Origin: AC-37 sp036389105
GTDB taxonomy: Bacteria > Actinomycetota > Thermoleophilia > Solirubrobacterales > Thermoleophilaceae
Assembly: GCA_036389105.1 (NCBI GenBank)
Contig: DASVQK010000120.1
Location: 1-9,862 of the forward strand
Length of the DNA stretch: 9,862 nt
Direction of reading: 5' to 3'
Notes under the pieces: model-generated
The model's database searches: none
Seen by the model: only the letters and a program-made list of their open reading frames with translations
What the model was told of the DNA's origin: nothing
Made by a program: the position numbers and the translations under genes
Shown here: in pieces, positions 1 to 6,173 of the stretch
Layout: every line of letters begins with the position of its first letter
How positions within the stretch are numbered: the first letter of the stretch is position 1

Positions 1-48
1 GGCGCCGCCCGTGACCAGCGCGCGCCGGCCGGCGTGGCGCCGCGTCAC
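1..48 (-). CDS. Short-chain dehydrogenase/reductase, N-terminus only (cut by window edge)
   Basis: Only the first 16 codons are inside the window. A GTG start at 46-48 overlaps the TGA stop of the STAS gene (45-47) by four bases, the usual geometry of a translationally coupled cistron. The translation is MTRRHAGRRALVTGGA. 'ALVTGGA' is the first beta strand and the opening of the TGxxxGxG dinucleotide-binding loop of the short-chain dehydrogenase/reductase (Rossmann) family, which includes 3-oxoacyl-ACP reductases and many NAD(P)H-dependent alcohol or ketone oxidoreductases. The substrate cannot be told from this fragment. The catalytic Ser-Tyr-Lys residues would lie beyond the left edge. The overlap suggests co-transcription with the partner-switching genes upstream, but any functional link to them is unknown. 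An unrelated Rossmann protein is the main alternative. Confidence 0.6.
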   Translation of the reverse strand, partial: MTRRHAGRRALVTGGA

Positions 49-410
49 CTGCCCCCGCCCCCGCGGACTCGCGTCAGCGCCTCGTCCAGGACGGGGACGA
101 CCGGCGCCACCGCGGAGACGTTGACCAGCTCCAGCACGCGGCGCACGCGCGCGCCCTCGGGCAGCACGAGGGCAAGGCACTGCTGGCGCGAGGCGAGCCG
201 CTCGGCCAGGTCGAACACGAGGTGGACGCCCGAGCTGTCGAGGTAGCTCGTGGTGCTCAGGTCGAGCACCACTCCCGCCAGGTCGTTGCCCACCCCGCGC
301 GAGATCTCACTGCCGATCGGCCCCGCGTTGGCCAGGTCGATCTCGCCGCTCAGCCTCGCGACCAGCACGTCGCCTTCGATCCTCGTCTCGAGCCACTCCG
401 CAACGCTCAT
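45..410 (-). CDS. STAS-domain anti-sigma factor antagonist (SpoIIAA/RsbV type)
   Basis: This 121-residue protein is a stand-alone STAS domain, the normal size for SpoIIAA/RsbV-type antagonists. These small cytoplasmic proteins bind an anti-sigma kinase when unphosphorylated and so free its sigma factor. An N-terminal strand pair 'LVARLSGEIDLANAG' (about residues 16-30) is followed by 'VVLDLSTTSYLDSSGVHLV' (47-65). The 'DSSG' at 58-61 is the conserved phosphorylation loop; by family comparison the first serine, Ser59, should be the phosphate acceptor. A short Gly/Arg-rich tail ends the protein. It starts four bases after the stop of the GAF-PP2C-HATPase gene and has a good Shine-Dalgarno sequence, so it is an internal cistron. 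The natural partner is the neighbouring 713-residue protein, which carries both a kinase-type ATPase and a PP2C phosphatase; that pairing is inferred from context. Family assignment is secure, but the target pathway is not visible. Confidence 0.92.
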   Translation of the reverse strand: MSVAEWLETRIEGDVLVARLSGEIDLANAGPIGSEISRGVGNDLAGVVLDLSTTSYLDSSGVHLVFDLAERLASRQQCLALVLPEGARVRRVLELVNVSAVAPVVPVLDEALTRVRGGGGR

Positions 411-414
411 ACGG

Positions 415-2556
415 TCATTCTCCCCGCCGGAGCGCCCGACGCATGCGGACGGTGGTCCCGTGGTCGGCGTGATCGACGTCCACGTCGTCCATCAGCACGC
501 GCATGAGGTCGATCCCGCGGCCGCGGTTCTGCCCGCGGGCCGGGCGCCAGCTGCCGCTGTCGCGGATGGTCAGCGAGAGGTCGCCGCCGAATGCCTCGGC
601 CGTCACCTCGAACTCCGCGTCACCGGGCCCGTAGGCGTGCTCCACCGCGTTGGAGGCGGCCTCGCCGGCCGCCACGAGCACGTCGTAGGCGTCCTCGTCG
701 CGGGCCCCGCACGCGGAGAGCCAGTCGCGCAGCGAGCGGCGCATCCCGGCCAGCGACTCGGGGACGGCGGCCACGCGCAGGCGCAGCGCCTCGCCCTCCG
801 TGCCCGTGAGCGCGATCGCCAGCAGGGCCACGTCGTCCGCGCCGGTCTCCATCGTCGCCAGCAGGTGGTCGCACAGCTGCTCCGGCGCGCGCGGCCCGGC
901 CCGGGCGGCCTCACGCAGGCGCTCGAAGCCCTCGTCGATGGACTCGCCGCGGCGCTCGATCAAGCCGTCGGTGAACAGCAGCAGGACGTCGCCCGGGGCG
1001 AGCGCCGCCGTCGCCTCCCGGTGCGGGGCGCCGGGCCCCACGCCGACCGGGCTGGACGGGATCTCCGCGAGGAAGCGCGGCTCGCCGTCCGCGGGGATCA
1101 CGAGCGGCGGGGGGTGTCCCGCCAGGGAATAGCTCAGCTCGCCCGTGCCGGGATGGAGCACGGCGTAGGCGACCGTCGCCATCTCCCTGTCGTCGGTGGA
1201 CCGGATCAGGCGCGCGAGGCGGTCCAGCACCCGGCCCGGCGCGTCGCCTTCCACCGCGTACGCCCGCAGGGCCGTGCGCAGCTGCCCCATCGCCGCAGCG
1301 GCGCGCACTCCCCGGCTCACGACATCGCCCATGACCACACCCGCCCTGTCCTCGGGCAGCGAGAGCACGTCGTACCAGTCGCCGCCCACCCTGGAATCGT
1401 CCGCCCCGGGCAGGTAGCGCGCTGCCATGGACAGACCGCCGAGCTCCGGCAGCCGGGCGGGCAGGAGCCTGCGTTGCAGGACCTCCGCGATGCCGTGCTT
1501 CCTGGCGCGGTCGATCGCGCCCGCGATCCGGTCGGCCGCCAGCTCGAGCAGAGCCGTCTCGTCGCGCGTGAACGCGCGCCGCACCAGGCTGCCGACGTGG
1601 AGCACGCCGATCGCGCGCCCCTCGACGAGCAGGGGCACGCCCAGGAGCGACCGGATTCCCTTCTCCAGCAGGATCGGGTTGACCACGTCCTCGTGGACCA
1701 CGTCGTCGAGCTTGACCGGCCGCTTCTCCGACGCGATCCGGCCCGCAAACCCCTCACCCAGCGGGATCCTGACCCCTTCCTCGACCTCCTCCTCCAGACC
1801 CGCCGTCGCCCGCGCCACCAGCTCCAGACCCTCGGCGTCCACCAGCAGGACCGCCGCGGTGTCCACGGCCAGCACTTCGCGAAGCCGGACCAGGAGGCGC
1901 ACCAGCAGCTCGTCGTCCAGGGTCTGCCCGAGCGCCACGTCGGTGATCGACTGGAGCTGGTGGAGCTGCTCGGCGCTGCGCTCCGCGGCCGCGCGGGCGT
2001 CGCGCTCCGCCTCGTACAGTCGCGCGTGGTCGATGGCCAGCGCCATGCGGTCAGCCGCCAGCTGGAGGAGCTCCACGTCGTCCTGGGTGAAGGTCCGCGG
2101 GGTCAGCGTCCCCACGTGCAGCGTGCCCAGCACCTCGCCCGCCACCACGAGCGGTACGCCGAGCAGCGAGGCCACGCCCTTCTCGCGCAGCAGCGGGTTG
2201 AGGATGTCGGCGGTGGCGACGTCCTCGATGTGGATCGCTCGCCGTTCGGAGGCGACGCGACCGGCGAATCCCTTGCCGAGCGGGATCCGGACGCCCGCCT
2301 CCACCTCCTCCTCGAGTCCCTTTGCAGCGCGTGCCACCACCTCGCCGGCCTCCGGGTCCAGCAGCAGCACGGCCGCCGTGTCCACGCCGAGGATCACGCG
2401 CAGGCGCGTGAGGAGCTCGTCCAGCAGGTCGTCGAGGTCGAGGTGGCCCAGCGCGGCCTCGGTGATCGACTCGAGGTGGCGCAGGCGTGCGAGGTCGGCG
2501 CCGCCGCCCTCCACGCGGGGGAGCAGCGGTTCTCCGCCGGGACCCGAGGCGGCCAT
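415..2556 (-). CDS. GAF-GAF-PP2C phosphatase with C-terminal RsbW-like ATPase (partner-switch regulator)
   Basis: This 713-residue cytoplasmic regulator has four modules in order. There are two GAF sensor domains (about 37-178 and 208-350) joined by a helical, Ala/Glu/Arg-rich linker. A SpoIIE/RsbU-type PP2C phosphatase domain follows (about 375-583), with 'GGDWYD' at 391-396, 'MGDVVSRGV' around 409-417, 'FTDGLIE' at 528-534 and the metal-binding 'DD' at 574-575. Last is a GHKL/RsbW-type ATPase (about 590-710) with N-box 'GEAASNAVEHAY' at 631-642, 'IRDSGSW' at 664-670 and G-box 'GRGIDL' at 679-684. By family knowledge the PP2C domain dephosphorylates a STAS antagonist, and the ATPase domain acts as anti-sigma kinase or as an ATP-binding partner. 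The STAS protein encoded four bases downstream is the obvious substrate. There is no signal peptide or membrane segment. The GAF ligand is unknown. The ATG at 2554-2556 is ten bases after the preceding stop and lacks a Shine-Dalgarno sequence. Confidence 0.93.
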   Translation of the reverse strand: MAASGPGGEPLLPRVEGGGADLARLRHLESITEAALGHLDLDDLLDELLTRLRVILGVDTAAVLLLDPEAGEVVARAAKGLEEEVEAGVRIPLGKGFAGRVASERRAIHIEDVATADILNPLLREKGVASLLGVPLVVAGEVLGTLHVGTLTPRTFTQDDVELLQLAADRMALAIDHARLYEAERDARAAAERSAEQLHQLQSITDVALGQTLDDELLVRLLVRLREVLAVDTAAVLLVDAEGLELVARATAGLEEEVEEGVRIPLGEGFAGRIASEKRPVKLDDVVHEDVVNPILLEKGIRSLLGVPLLVEGRAIGVLHVGSLVRRAFTRDETALLELAADRIAGAIDRARKHGIAEVLQRRLLPARLPELGGLSMAARYLPGADDSRVGGDWYDVLSLPEDRAGVVMGDVVSRGVRAAAAMGQLRTALRAYAVEGDAPGRVLDRLARLIRSTDDREMATVAYAVLHPGTGELSYSLAGHPPPLVIPADGEPRFLAEIPSSPVGVGPGAPHREATAALAPGDVLLLFTDGLIERRGESIDEGFERLREAARAGPRAPEQLCDHLLATMETGADDVALLAIALTGTEGEALRLRVAAVPESLAGMRRSLRDWLSACGARDEDAYDVLVAAGEAASNAVEHAYGPGDAEFEVTAEAFGGDLSLTIRDSGSWRPARGQNRGRGIDLMRVLMDDVDVDHADHGTTVRMRRALRRGE
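420..425 (-). promoter_or_regulatory. Shine-Dalgarno sequence of the STAS gene
   Basis: GGGGAG on the minus strand lies nine bases before the ATG at 408-410 and overlaps the last codons and stop region of the upstream gene. It supports this start and independent ribosome loading on an internal cistron. It contrasts with the starts in this window that have no such sequence. Confidence 0.6.
1501..2385 (-). repeat. Tandem duplication encoding the two GAF domains
   Basis: Residues 58-179 (bases 2020-2385) and 231-352 (bases 1501-1866) of the switch protein align without any gap at an offset of 173 residues. I counted 79 identities over 122 positions by hand. Shared blocks include 'VDTAAVLL', 'GLEEEVE', 'GVRIPLG', 'SLLGVPL' and 'LAADR'. 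The similarity is visible at DNA level too. This indicates an internal duplication, and both copies remain intact. Confidence 0.85.
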
Positions 2557-2563
2557 GTGCGGA

Positions 2564-2569
2564 AGCCTA
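2564..2569 (-). promoter_or_regulatory. Candidate -10 box, leaderless start of the GAF-PP2C-HATPase gene
   Basis: TAGGCT (TANNNT class) on the minus strand ends seven bases before the ATG at 2554-2556, and no Shine-Dalgarno sequence lies between. It would allow a leaderless transcript of the switch gene in addition to read-through from the gene upstream. The TAG stop codon of the upstream gene supplies its first bases, so chance is more likely here than at the other candidate sites. I see no clear -35 element. Confidence 0.3.
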
Positions 2570-3103
2570 CGCGGCGGCTACGCGGGAACGGGCGCGGCGG
2601 GCGCCGAAGCCGCGCCGGGTGGCCCGGACGCGGTGGTGGCGGTACTGGAGCGGCCCGTTGAAGATGCGGTCGATGAACCCGTAGGTGCGGTCGTAGGCCC
2701 ACGCCAGCAGCAGGACCTTGACGTGCACCGAGGCGACGAGGTCGCGGAACTGCTCCGAGGGCTCGCCCTCGATCCGCGTCCCGCCGAGCATGTTCGAGAG
2801 CTCTATGAAACGCTCGATCCGCGCCGCCCGCTCCGCCTGGTCGAGCCCCTCCCAGCTCGGCGCGAGCTCCGTGCGGTAGAAGTCCCCGGGTCCGATTCCG
2901 CGCGACCGCAGCCAGCGCAGGTCGGTGGTCGAGGCGGCGGCGAAGGCGTCGCGGCACAGGCCCTCGAGCTGGAACTCGCCCGTCGCCGTGCGGAACACCT
3001 CGCGCGTCTCCTCGAGCTCGCGCTCGACGAACTCGCGCGTCTCCTCGTCCGCCAGCCTCCGGTTCCAGCTGCGCTTGTCCCCGCGCCCCCTGCCCAATCT
3101 CAT
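2567..3103 (-). CDS. Hypothetical helical protein, first gene of the partner-switch operon
   Basis: I do not recognise this 178-residue protein. It looks mostly alpha-helical. It has a very basic N-terminus, a charged Glu/Arg-rich stretch (about 17-42, possibly an amphipathic or coiled helix), and a more hydrophobic segment 'DLVASVHVKVLLLAWAYD' (about 121-138). It closes with a basic tail that includes 'HHRVRATRRGFGARRARSR' and ends in three alanines. The hydrophobic segment is interrupted by His and Lys, so a true membrane span is doubtful. The ATG at 3101-3103 has AGGG five bases upstream. Its stop lies ten bases before the GAF-PP2C-HATPase gene, which argues for joint expression with the phosphatase and the STAS antagonist. 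It also follows ligD by 42 bases on the same strand. A sensor or adaptor role is possible but there is no direct evidence. Reading-frame length and spacing support a real gene. Confidence 0.75.
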   Translation of the reverse strand: MRLGRGRGDKRSWNRRLADEETREFVERELEETREVFRTATGEFQLEGLCRDAFAAASTTDLRWLRSRGIGPGDFYRTELAPSWEGLDQAERAARIERFIELSNMLGGTRIEGEPSEQFRDLVASVHVKVLLLAWAYDRTYGFIDRIFNGPLQYRHHRVRATRRGFGARRARSRVAAA

Positions 3104-3113
3104 GCGAGCCCTG

Positions 3114-3119
3114 ATCTTA
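3114..3119 (-). promoter_or_regulatory. Candidate -10 box for the 178-residue gene and operon
   Basis: TAAGAT on the minus strand ends ten bases before the ATG at 3101-3103. It sits in the 42-base gap after ligD and is one of the few AT-containing hexamers there. With the usual distance to +1 it would give a leader of about three bases, close to leaderless. It suggests that the partner-switch operon has its own promoter and is not only a tail of the ligD transcript. Confidence 0.4.
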
Positions 3120-3145
3120 CGCGGCGGCCGGCTCCGGGGCGGCGG

Positions 3146-5497
3146 TCAGAGCGACGGCAGCTCCTGCCGCAGCGTCAGCACCGGCGCGTGCAGGTCGCCG
3201 AGCTCCTCGGCCCGCGCGAGCGCCTGGCCGGCGTCGAAGGTCAGCACGGCCGCGTCGCGCGCGCGCAGGCAGCGCCCCACCTCGTCCCAGCTCACCGGGG
3301 TGGACACCGTCGGCCGGTCCTTCGCCCGCAGCGAGTACACGCACACGGTGGTCTTGTGCTCGTCGTTCTGGCTCCAGTCCACCAGCACCTTGCCGCCGCG
3401 GATGCTCTTGGTCATCCGCGAGACCACCTGCTTGGGGTGCTGCTTCTCGAGCAGCTCGGCCACCGCGCGCGCGAACGGCTTGGTCTGCTCGTAGGTCGTC
3501 TCGACGTTCAGCGGCACGTAGACCTGGAGTCCCTTCGAGCCGGACGTCTTCGGGAAGCTCTCCATGCCCAGCCCGTCGAACAGCTCGCGCACCCACAGAC
3601 CCACCCGGCAGCAGTCGACGATGTCGGCCGGCTCGCCGGGGTCGAGGTCGAAGACCATCGTGCTGGGCCGCTCGATGTCGTCGGCCAGCGACAGCGAGGT
3701 GTGCAGCTCGAGGTCGGCCAGGTTGGCGGCCCACACGAGCGTCGGCAGGTCGTTGGCCAGGCAGAAGTCGATGTTGCGGCCGTTGTGGCGGCTCCACACG
3801 GCCGCCGTCTGCACCCAGTCGGGGCGGTGCGACGGGCACTGCTTCTCGTAGAAGAACTGGCCCTCCACCCCGTCGGGGTAGCGCTTCATCGTCAGCGGGC
3901 GGCCGTGCAGGTGCGGGATCAGCACCGGGGAGATCCGCGCGTAGTAGTCGATCACCTGGCCCTTGGTGAAGCCGACCTGGGGGTAGAGCACCTTGTCGAG
4001 GTTCGACAGCCGCAGCTTGCGCCCGTCGACCTCGATCTCCGTGGCGCCGCCCTGGAGCTTGCGCATCGGTCCCAGCGTGGCGTCGGGGTCCATGTCGCGG
4101 ATGCCCTTGTAGGTCGGGTGGCGGAGGATCGCCTCGTCGGTCCACTCGGTGAACTCGACCTCGCACACCAGCTCCGGTTTCACGAACAGCGACTCGCGCG
4201 GCGGCTTGGGACCGCCCCTCGCGAACGGGCTCGTCTTGCGGCGCAGCGGCTCCAGGCGGTCCTCCAGGTAGTCCAGGTCCCTCTCCTTGAAGCCGCTGCC
4301 GACGCGCCCGGCGAAGCGAAGCTCGCCGTCCGGGTCCCGATATCCCACGAGCAGCGCCCCCACGCGGCTCTGGCGCTTGCCCTCGCCGGGCACCCAGCCA
4401 CCGATCGCCAGCTCCTGACGGCGCTTGTTCTTCACCTTGATCCAGGCGCCGCCGCGGCTCCCGGGCTCGTAGCGGCTGTCCAGGCGCTTGGCCACCACGC
4501 CCTCGAGCCCCTGCTGCTCGCTGGCCTGCTTGAGCGCGCTGCCCTCGCCCGGGTGGTAGGCGGGCGTGCGCCAGGCCGGTCCCTCCAGCTCGAGCTCCTC
4601 GAGCCGCGCGCGGCGCTCCTCGTAGGGCAGGTCCATGAGCGAGCGCCCGTCCAGGTACAGCACGTCGAAGATCATGTAGCTGGCCGGCACGTCCTTGGCG
4701 CGGCGCTTGATGCGGCTCTCGCCGGTCAGGTGCATGCGCTGCTGGAGGCGGCCGAAGCTGGGCCTGCCGTCGGAGTCGAACGCCACGATCTCGCCGTCCA
4801 GGACGGCCGAGCGAGAGCCCAGCTGGCGGCCCAGCGGGCGCAGCTCCGGATACTGCGCCGTGATGTCGGTCAGCCGCCGGCCCTCGATGCGCGTGCGCCC
4901 GGGCTCCGAGTACAGCAGCGCGCGGATGCCGTCCCACTTGATCTCGAAGCCGTAGGCCGCCTGGTCGCGCGGCAGGCCGCCGAGCTTGGCCAGCATCGGC
5001 ACGATCCGCTCGGGCATCGGCTCCCGCTCCGGATCGGCGGGCGGGTCCATCCGGTGGATCATCCAGTCCTTCGGCTCGCTGCCGGCCTGGAACAGGACGT
5101 AGCGCCCCCGGAGGCGCTCGCCGCTGAAGGTCACGATCACCTCGTCGTCGCGGAACTTCTCGCACTCGTAGGTGCCGGTGTCCCAGACCTTCATCGTCCC
5201 GGCCCCGTACTCGCCCTTCGGGATCTCCCCCTCGAAGTCGATGTACTCGAGCGGGTGGTCCTCGGTGTGCACCGCCTTACGGTTCTCCTTAGGGTCCTCC
5301 GGTATCCCGTTCGGGATGGCCCAGGACTTGAGCACCCCGTCGCGCTCGAGCCGCAGGTCCCAGTGCAGGCGCCGCGCGTGGTGCTCCTGCACGACGAAGC
5401 GCGCCGGGCCGGCGCCGTCCGCGGGGCCGTCGCCCGCGGGCTCGGCCGTCGCCTGGAAGTCGCGCTTGGAGCGGTAGGCCTTGAGCTTGTCCGCCAC
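3146..5497 (-). CDS. ligD: ATP-dependent DNA ligase LigD (phosphoesterase-ligase-polymerase)
   Basis: This 783-residue multifunctional enzyme acts in bacterial non-homologous end joining: it trims 3' ends, adds nucleotides and seals breaks held by Ku. The phosphoesterase domain (about 1-155) has the set His39, His45, Asp47, Arg49, His81 and Tyr85, which matches Pseudomonas LigD at a constant offset of three. The ligase domain (about 165-475) has the nucleotidyl-lysine motif 'EIKWDG' (Lys187), 'LDGEIVAFD' (233-241), 'EGVVAKR' (332-338) and 'WIKVKNK' (352-358), followed by an OB fold. The primase-like polymerase domain (about 490-775) has 'FDLDP' (Asp617, Asp619), 'SGSKGLQ' (652-658) and Asp707. 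Position 658 is Gln where many LigD proteins have His. The order phosphoesterase-ligase-polymerase is that of Pseudomonas; Mycobacterium has the polymerase first. The start is GTG at 5495-5497. No ku gene lies in the window. Confidence 0.97.
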   Translation of the reverse strand: MADKLKAYRSKRDFQATAEPAGDGPADGAGPARFVVQEHHARRLHWDLRLERDGVLKSWAIPNGIPEDPKENRKAVHTEDHPLEYIDFEGEIPKGEYGAGTMKVWDTGTYECEKFRDDEVIVTFSGERLRGRYVLFQAGSEPKDWMIHRMDPPADPEREPMPERIVPMLAKLGGLPRDQAAYGFEIKWDGIRALLYSEPGRTRIEGRRLTDITAQYPELRPLGRQLGSRSAVLDGEIVAFDSDGRPSFGRLQQRMHLTGESRIKRRAKDVPASYMIFDVLYLDGRSLMDLPYEERRARLEELELEGPAWRTPAYHPGEGSALKQASEQQGLEGVVAKRLDSRYEPGSRGGAWIKVKNKRRQELAIGGWVPGEGKRQSRVGALLVGYRDPDGELRFAGRVGSGFKERDLDYLEDRLEPLRRKTSPFARGGPKPPRESLFVKPELVCEVEFTEWTDEAILRHPTYKGIRDMDPDATLGPMRKLQGGATEIEVDGRKLRLSNLDKVLYPQVGFTKGQVIDYYARISPVLIPHLHGRPLTMKRYPDGVEGQFFYEKQCPSHRPDWVQTAAVWSRHNGRNIDFCLANDLPTLVWAANLADLELHTSLSLADDIERPSTMVFDLDPGEPADIVDCCRVGLWVRELFDGLGMESFPKTSGSKGLQVYVPLNVETTYEQTKPFARAVAELLEKQHPKQVVSRMTKSIRGGKVLVDWSQNDEHKTTVCVYSLRAKDRPTVSTPVSWDEVGRCLRARDAAVLTFDAGQALARAEELGDLHAPVLTLRQELPSL

Positions 5498-5504
5498 TCC
5501 GGAA

Positions 5505-5510
5505 ACGGTA
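5505..5510 (-). promoter_or_regulatory. Candidate -10 box, leaderless start of ligD
   Basis: TACCGT on the minus strand ends exactly seven bases before the GTG of ligD. This would place +1 at or next to the start codon. The only Shine-Dalgarno-like bases (GGAG) overlap the GTG itself and are too close to work. I find no convincing -35 element 16-18 bases upstream. Confidence 0.45.
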
Positions 5511-5522
5511 GCCCCGTGTCGT

Positions 5523-5528
5523 TACGCT
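5523..5528 (+). promoter_or_regulatory. Candidate -10 box, leaderless start of the SCO1 gene
   Basis: TACGCT ends six bases before the ATG at 5535-5537, and no Shine-Dalgarno sequence is present. Together with the opposite-facing box at 5505-5510 it makes the 37-base gap a compact bidirectional promoter. The upstream side of this promoter is the ligD start region, so the two promoters could interfere. No clear -35 element is visible. Confidence 0.42.
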
Positions 5529-5534
5529 CAGAGC

Positions 5535-6164
5535 ATGGTCAGGCGATCCACGCTCGCGCTGCTCGCCGCGCTGGTGCTCCTCGCGGGCTGCGGCGGCTCG
5601 TCCGACGACGGCTCCGAGCCCGCCGCGAAGGCCGTCGGCAAGGGCAGGACGAGCAGGTTCCAGGGTGCGGTGGCCACGCCGCCCAAGCCCGCGCCCGCCC
5701 TCGTCCTGCGCGACTCGCGCGGAAAGCGCGTGGACATCGCGCGCTACCGCGGGAAGGCCGTCCTCGTCACCTTCATCTACGTCCACTGCCCGGACATCTG
5801 CCCGCTGATCGTGGGCAACCTCAACACCACCCTCGCCAAGCTCGGGCCCCAGGCGTCGAAGGTCAAGGTGATCGCCGTCTCCACCGACCCGCGCGGGGAC
5901 CGGCCCGCGGCCGTGAACAGGTTCGTGGCTGCGCACCGGATGAAGGGGAAGATGGACTACCTCCTGGGCTCGAAGTCCCAGCTCGGCAGGGTGTGGAAGA
6001 ACTGGGGCATCGTGGCCCAGCCCGACAAGGCGGACCCCGACAAGGTCGAGCACTCCTCGCCGATCTACGGCATCTCGGCGTCGGGCAAGATCACCACGCT
6101 GTACCCGGCCAACTTCAAGCCGGCGATGATCGTGCACGACGCGCCGCTGCTCGCCGCCGAGTAG
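5535..6164 (+). CDS. SCO1/SenC/PrrC-family copper chaperone lipoprotein
   Basis: This 209-residue exported lipoprotein has a short basic N-terminus, a hydrophobic core and the lipobox 'LLAGC', with Cys19 as the lipidated residue. A Gly/Ser/Asp-rich linker follows. The thioredoxin-like SCO domain has the metal-binding motif 'HCPDICP' (Cys85 and Cys89) and a distal ligand, His173, in 'VEHSSPIYGI'. By family knowledge SCO1 proteins bind copper through CxxxC plus His and help build the CuA site of cytochrome c oxidase, or act in thiol-disulfide redox outside the membrane. I chose the ATG at 5535 because it gives a clean lipoprotein signal. An upstream in-frame start at 5481 would overlap the ligD start and place a polar stretch before the signal. 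It is nine bases ahead of a TlpA-like thioredoxin gene, so they probably form a two-gene operon. No oxidase genes are in view. Confidence 0.93.
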   Translation: MVRRSTLALLAALVLLAGCGGSSDDGSEPAAKAVGKGRTSRFQGAVATPPKPAPALVLRDSRGKRVDIARYRGKAVLVTFIYVHCPDICPLIVGNLNTTLAKLGPQASKVKVIAVSTDPRGDRPAAVNRFVAAHRMKGKMDYLLGSKSQLGRVWKNWGIVAQPDKADPDKVEHSSPIYGISASGKITTLYPANFKPAMIVHDAPLLAAE

Positions 6165-6173
6165 GCGCGCGCG

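Noticed and set aside
250..2661. An 803-codon plus-strand frame opposite the GAF-PP2C-HATPase gene
   Set aside because: It is antisense to a protein with clear domains. Its content (Arg, His, Gln, Val, Ala) mirrors the complementary codons and shows no fold or signal.
3104..3145. Possible terminator after ligD (CCGGAGCCGG)
   Set aside because: The stem would be four base pairs with a two-base loop and no T tract. Nothing else in the 42-base gap can form a convincing hairpin.
5501..5524. GGAAAC followed by CGTTA, resembling an ECF sigma promoter before sco1
   Set aside because: The spacing between GGAAA and GTT is about 15 bases, shorter than the roughly 17-18 typical for such promoters. The TACGCT box at a leaderless distance is a simpler reading.
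5481..5534. Upstream in-frame start for the SCO1 gene at 5481
   Set aside because: It would place 18 mostly polar residues before the lipoprotein signal and overlap the ligD start. The ATG at 5535 gives a standard lipobox.
5289..6137. A 282-codon minus-strand frame opposite sco1 and the start of ligD
   Set aside because: It contradicts the well supported SCO1 lipoprotein and the ligD start, and the sequence has no recognisable domain.
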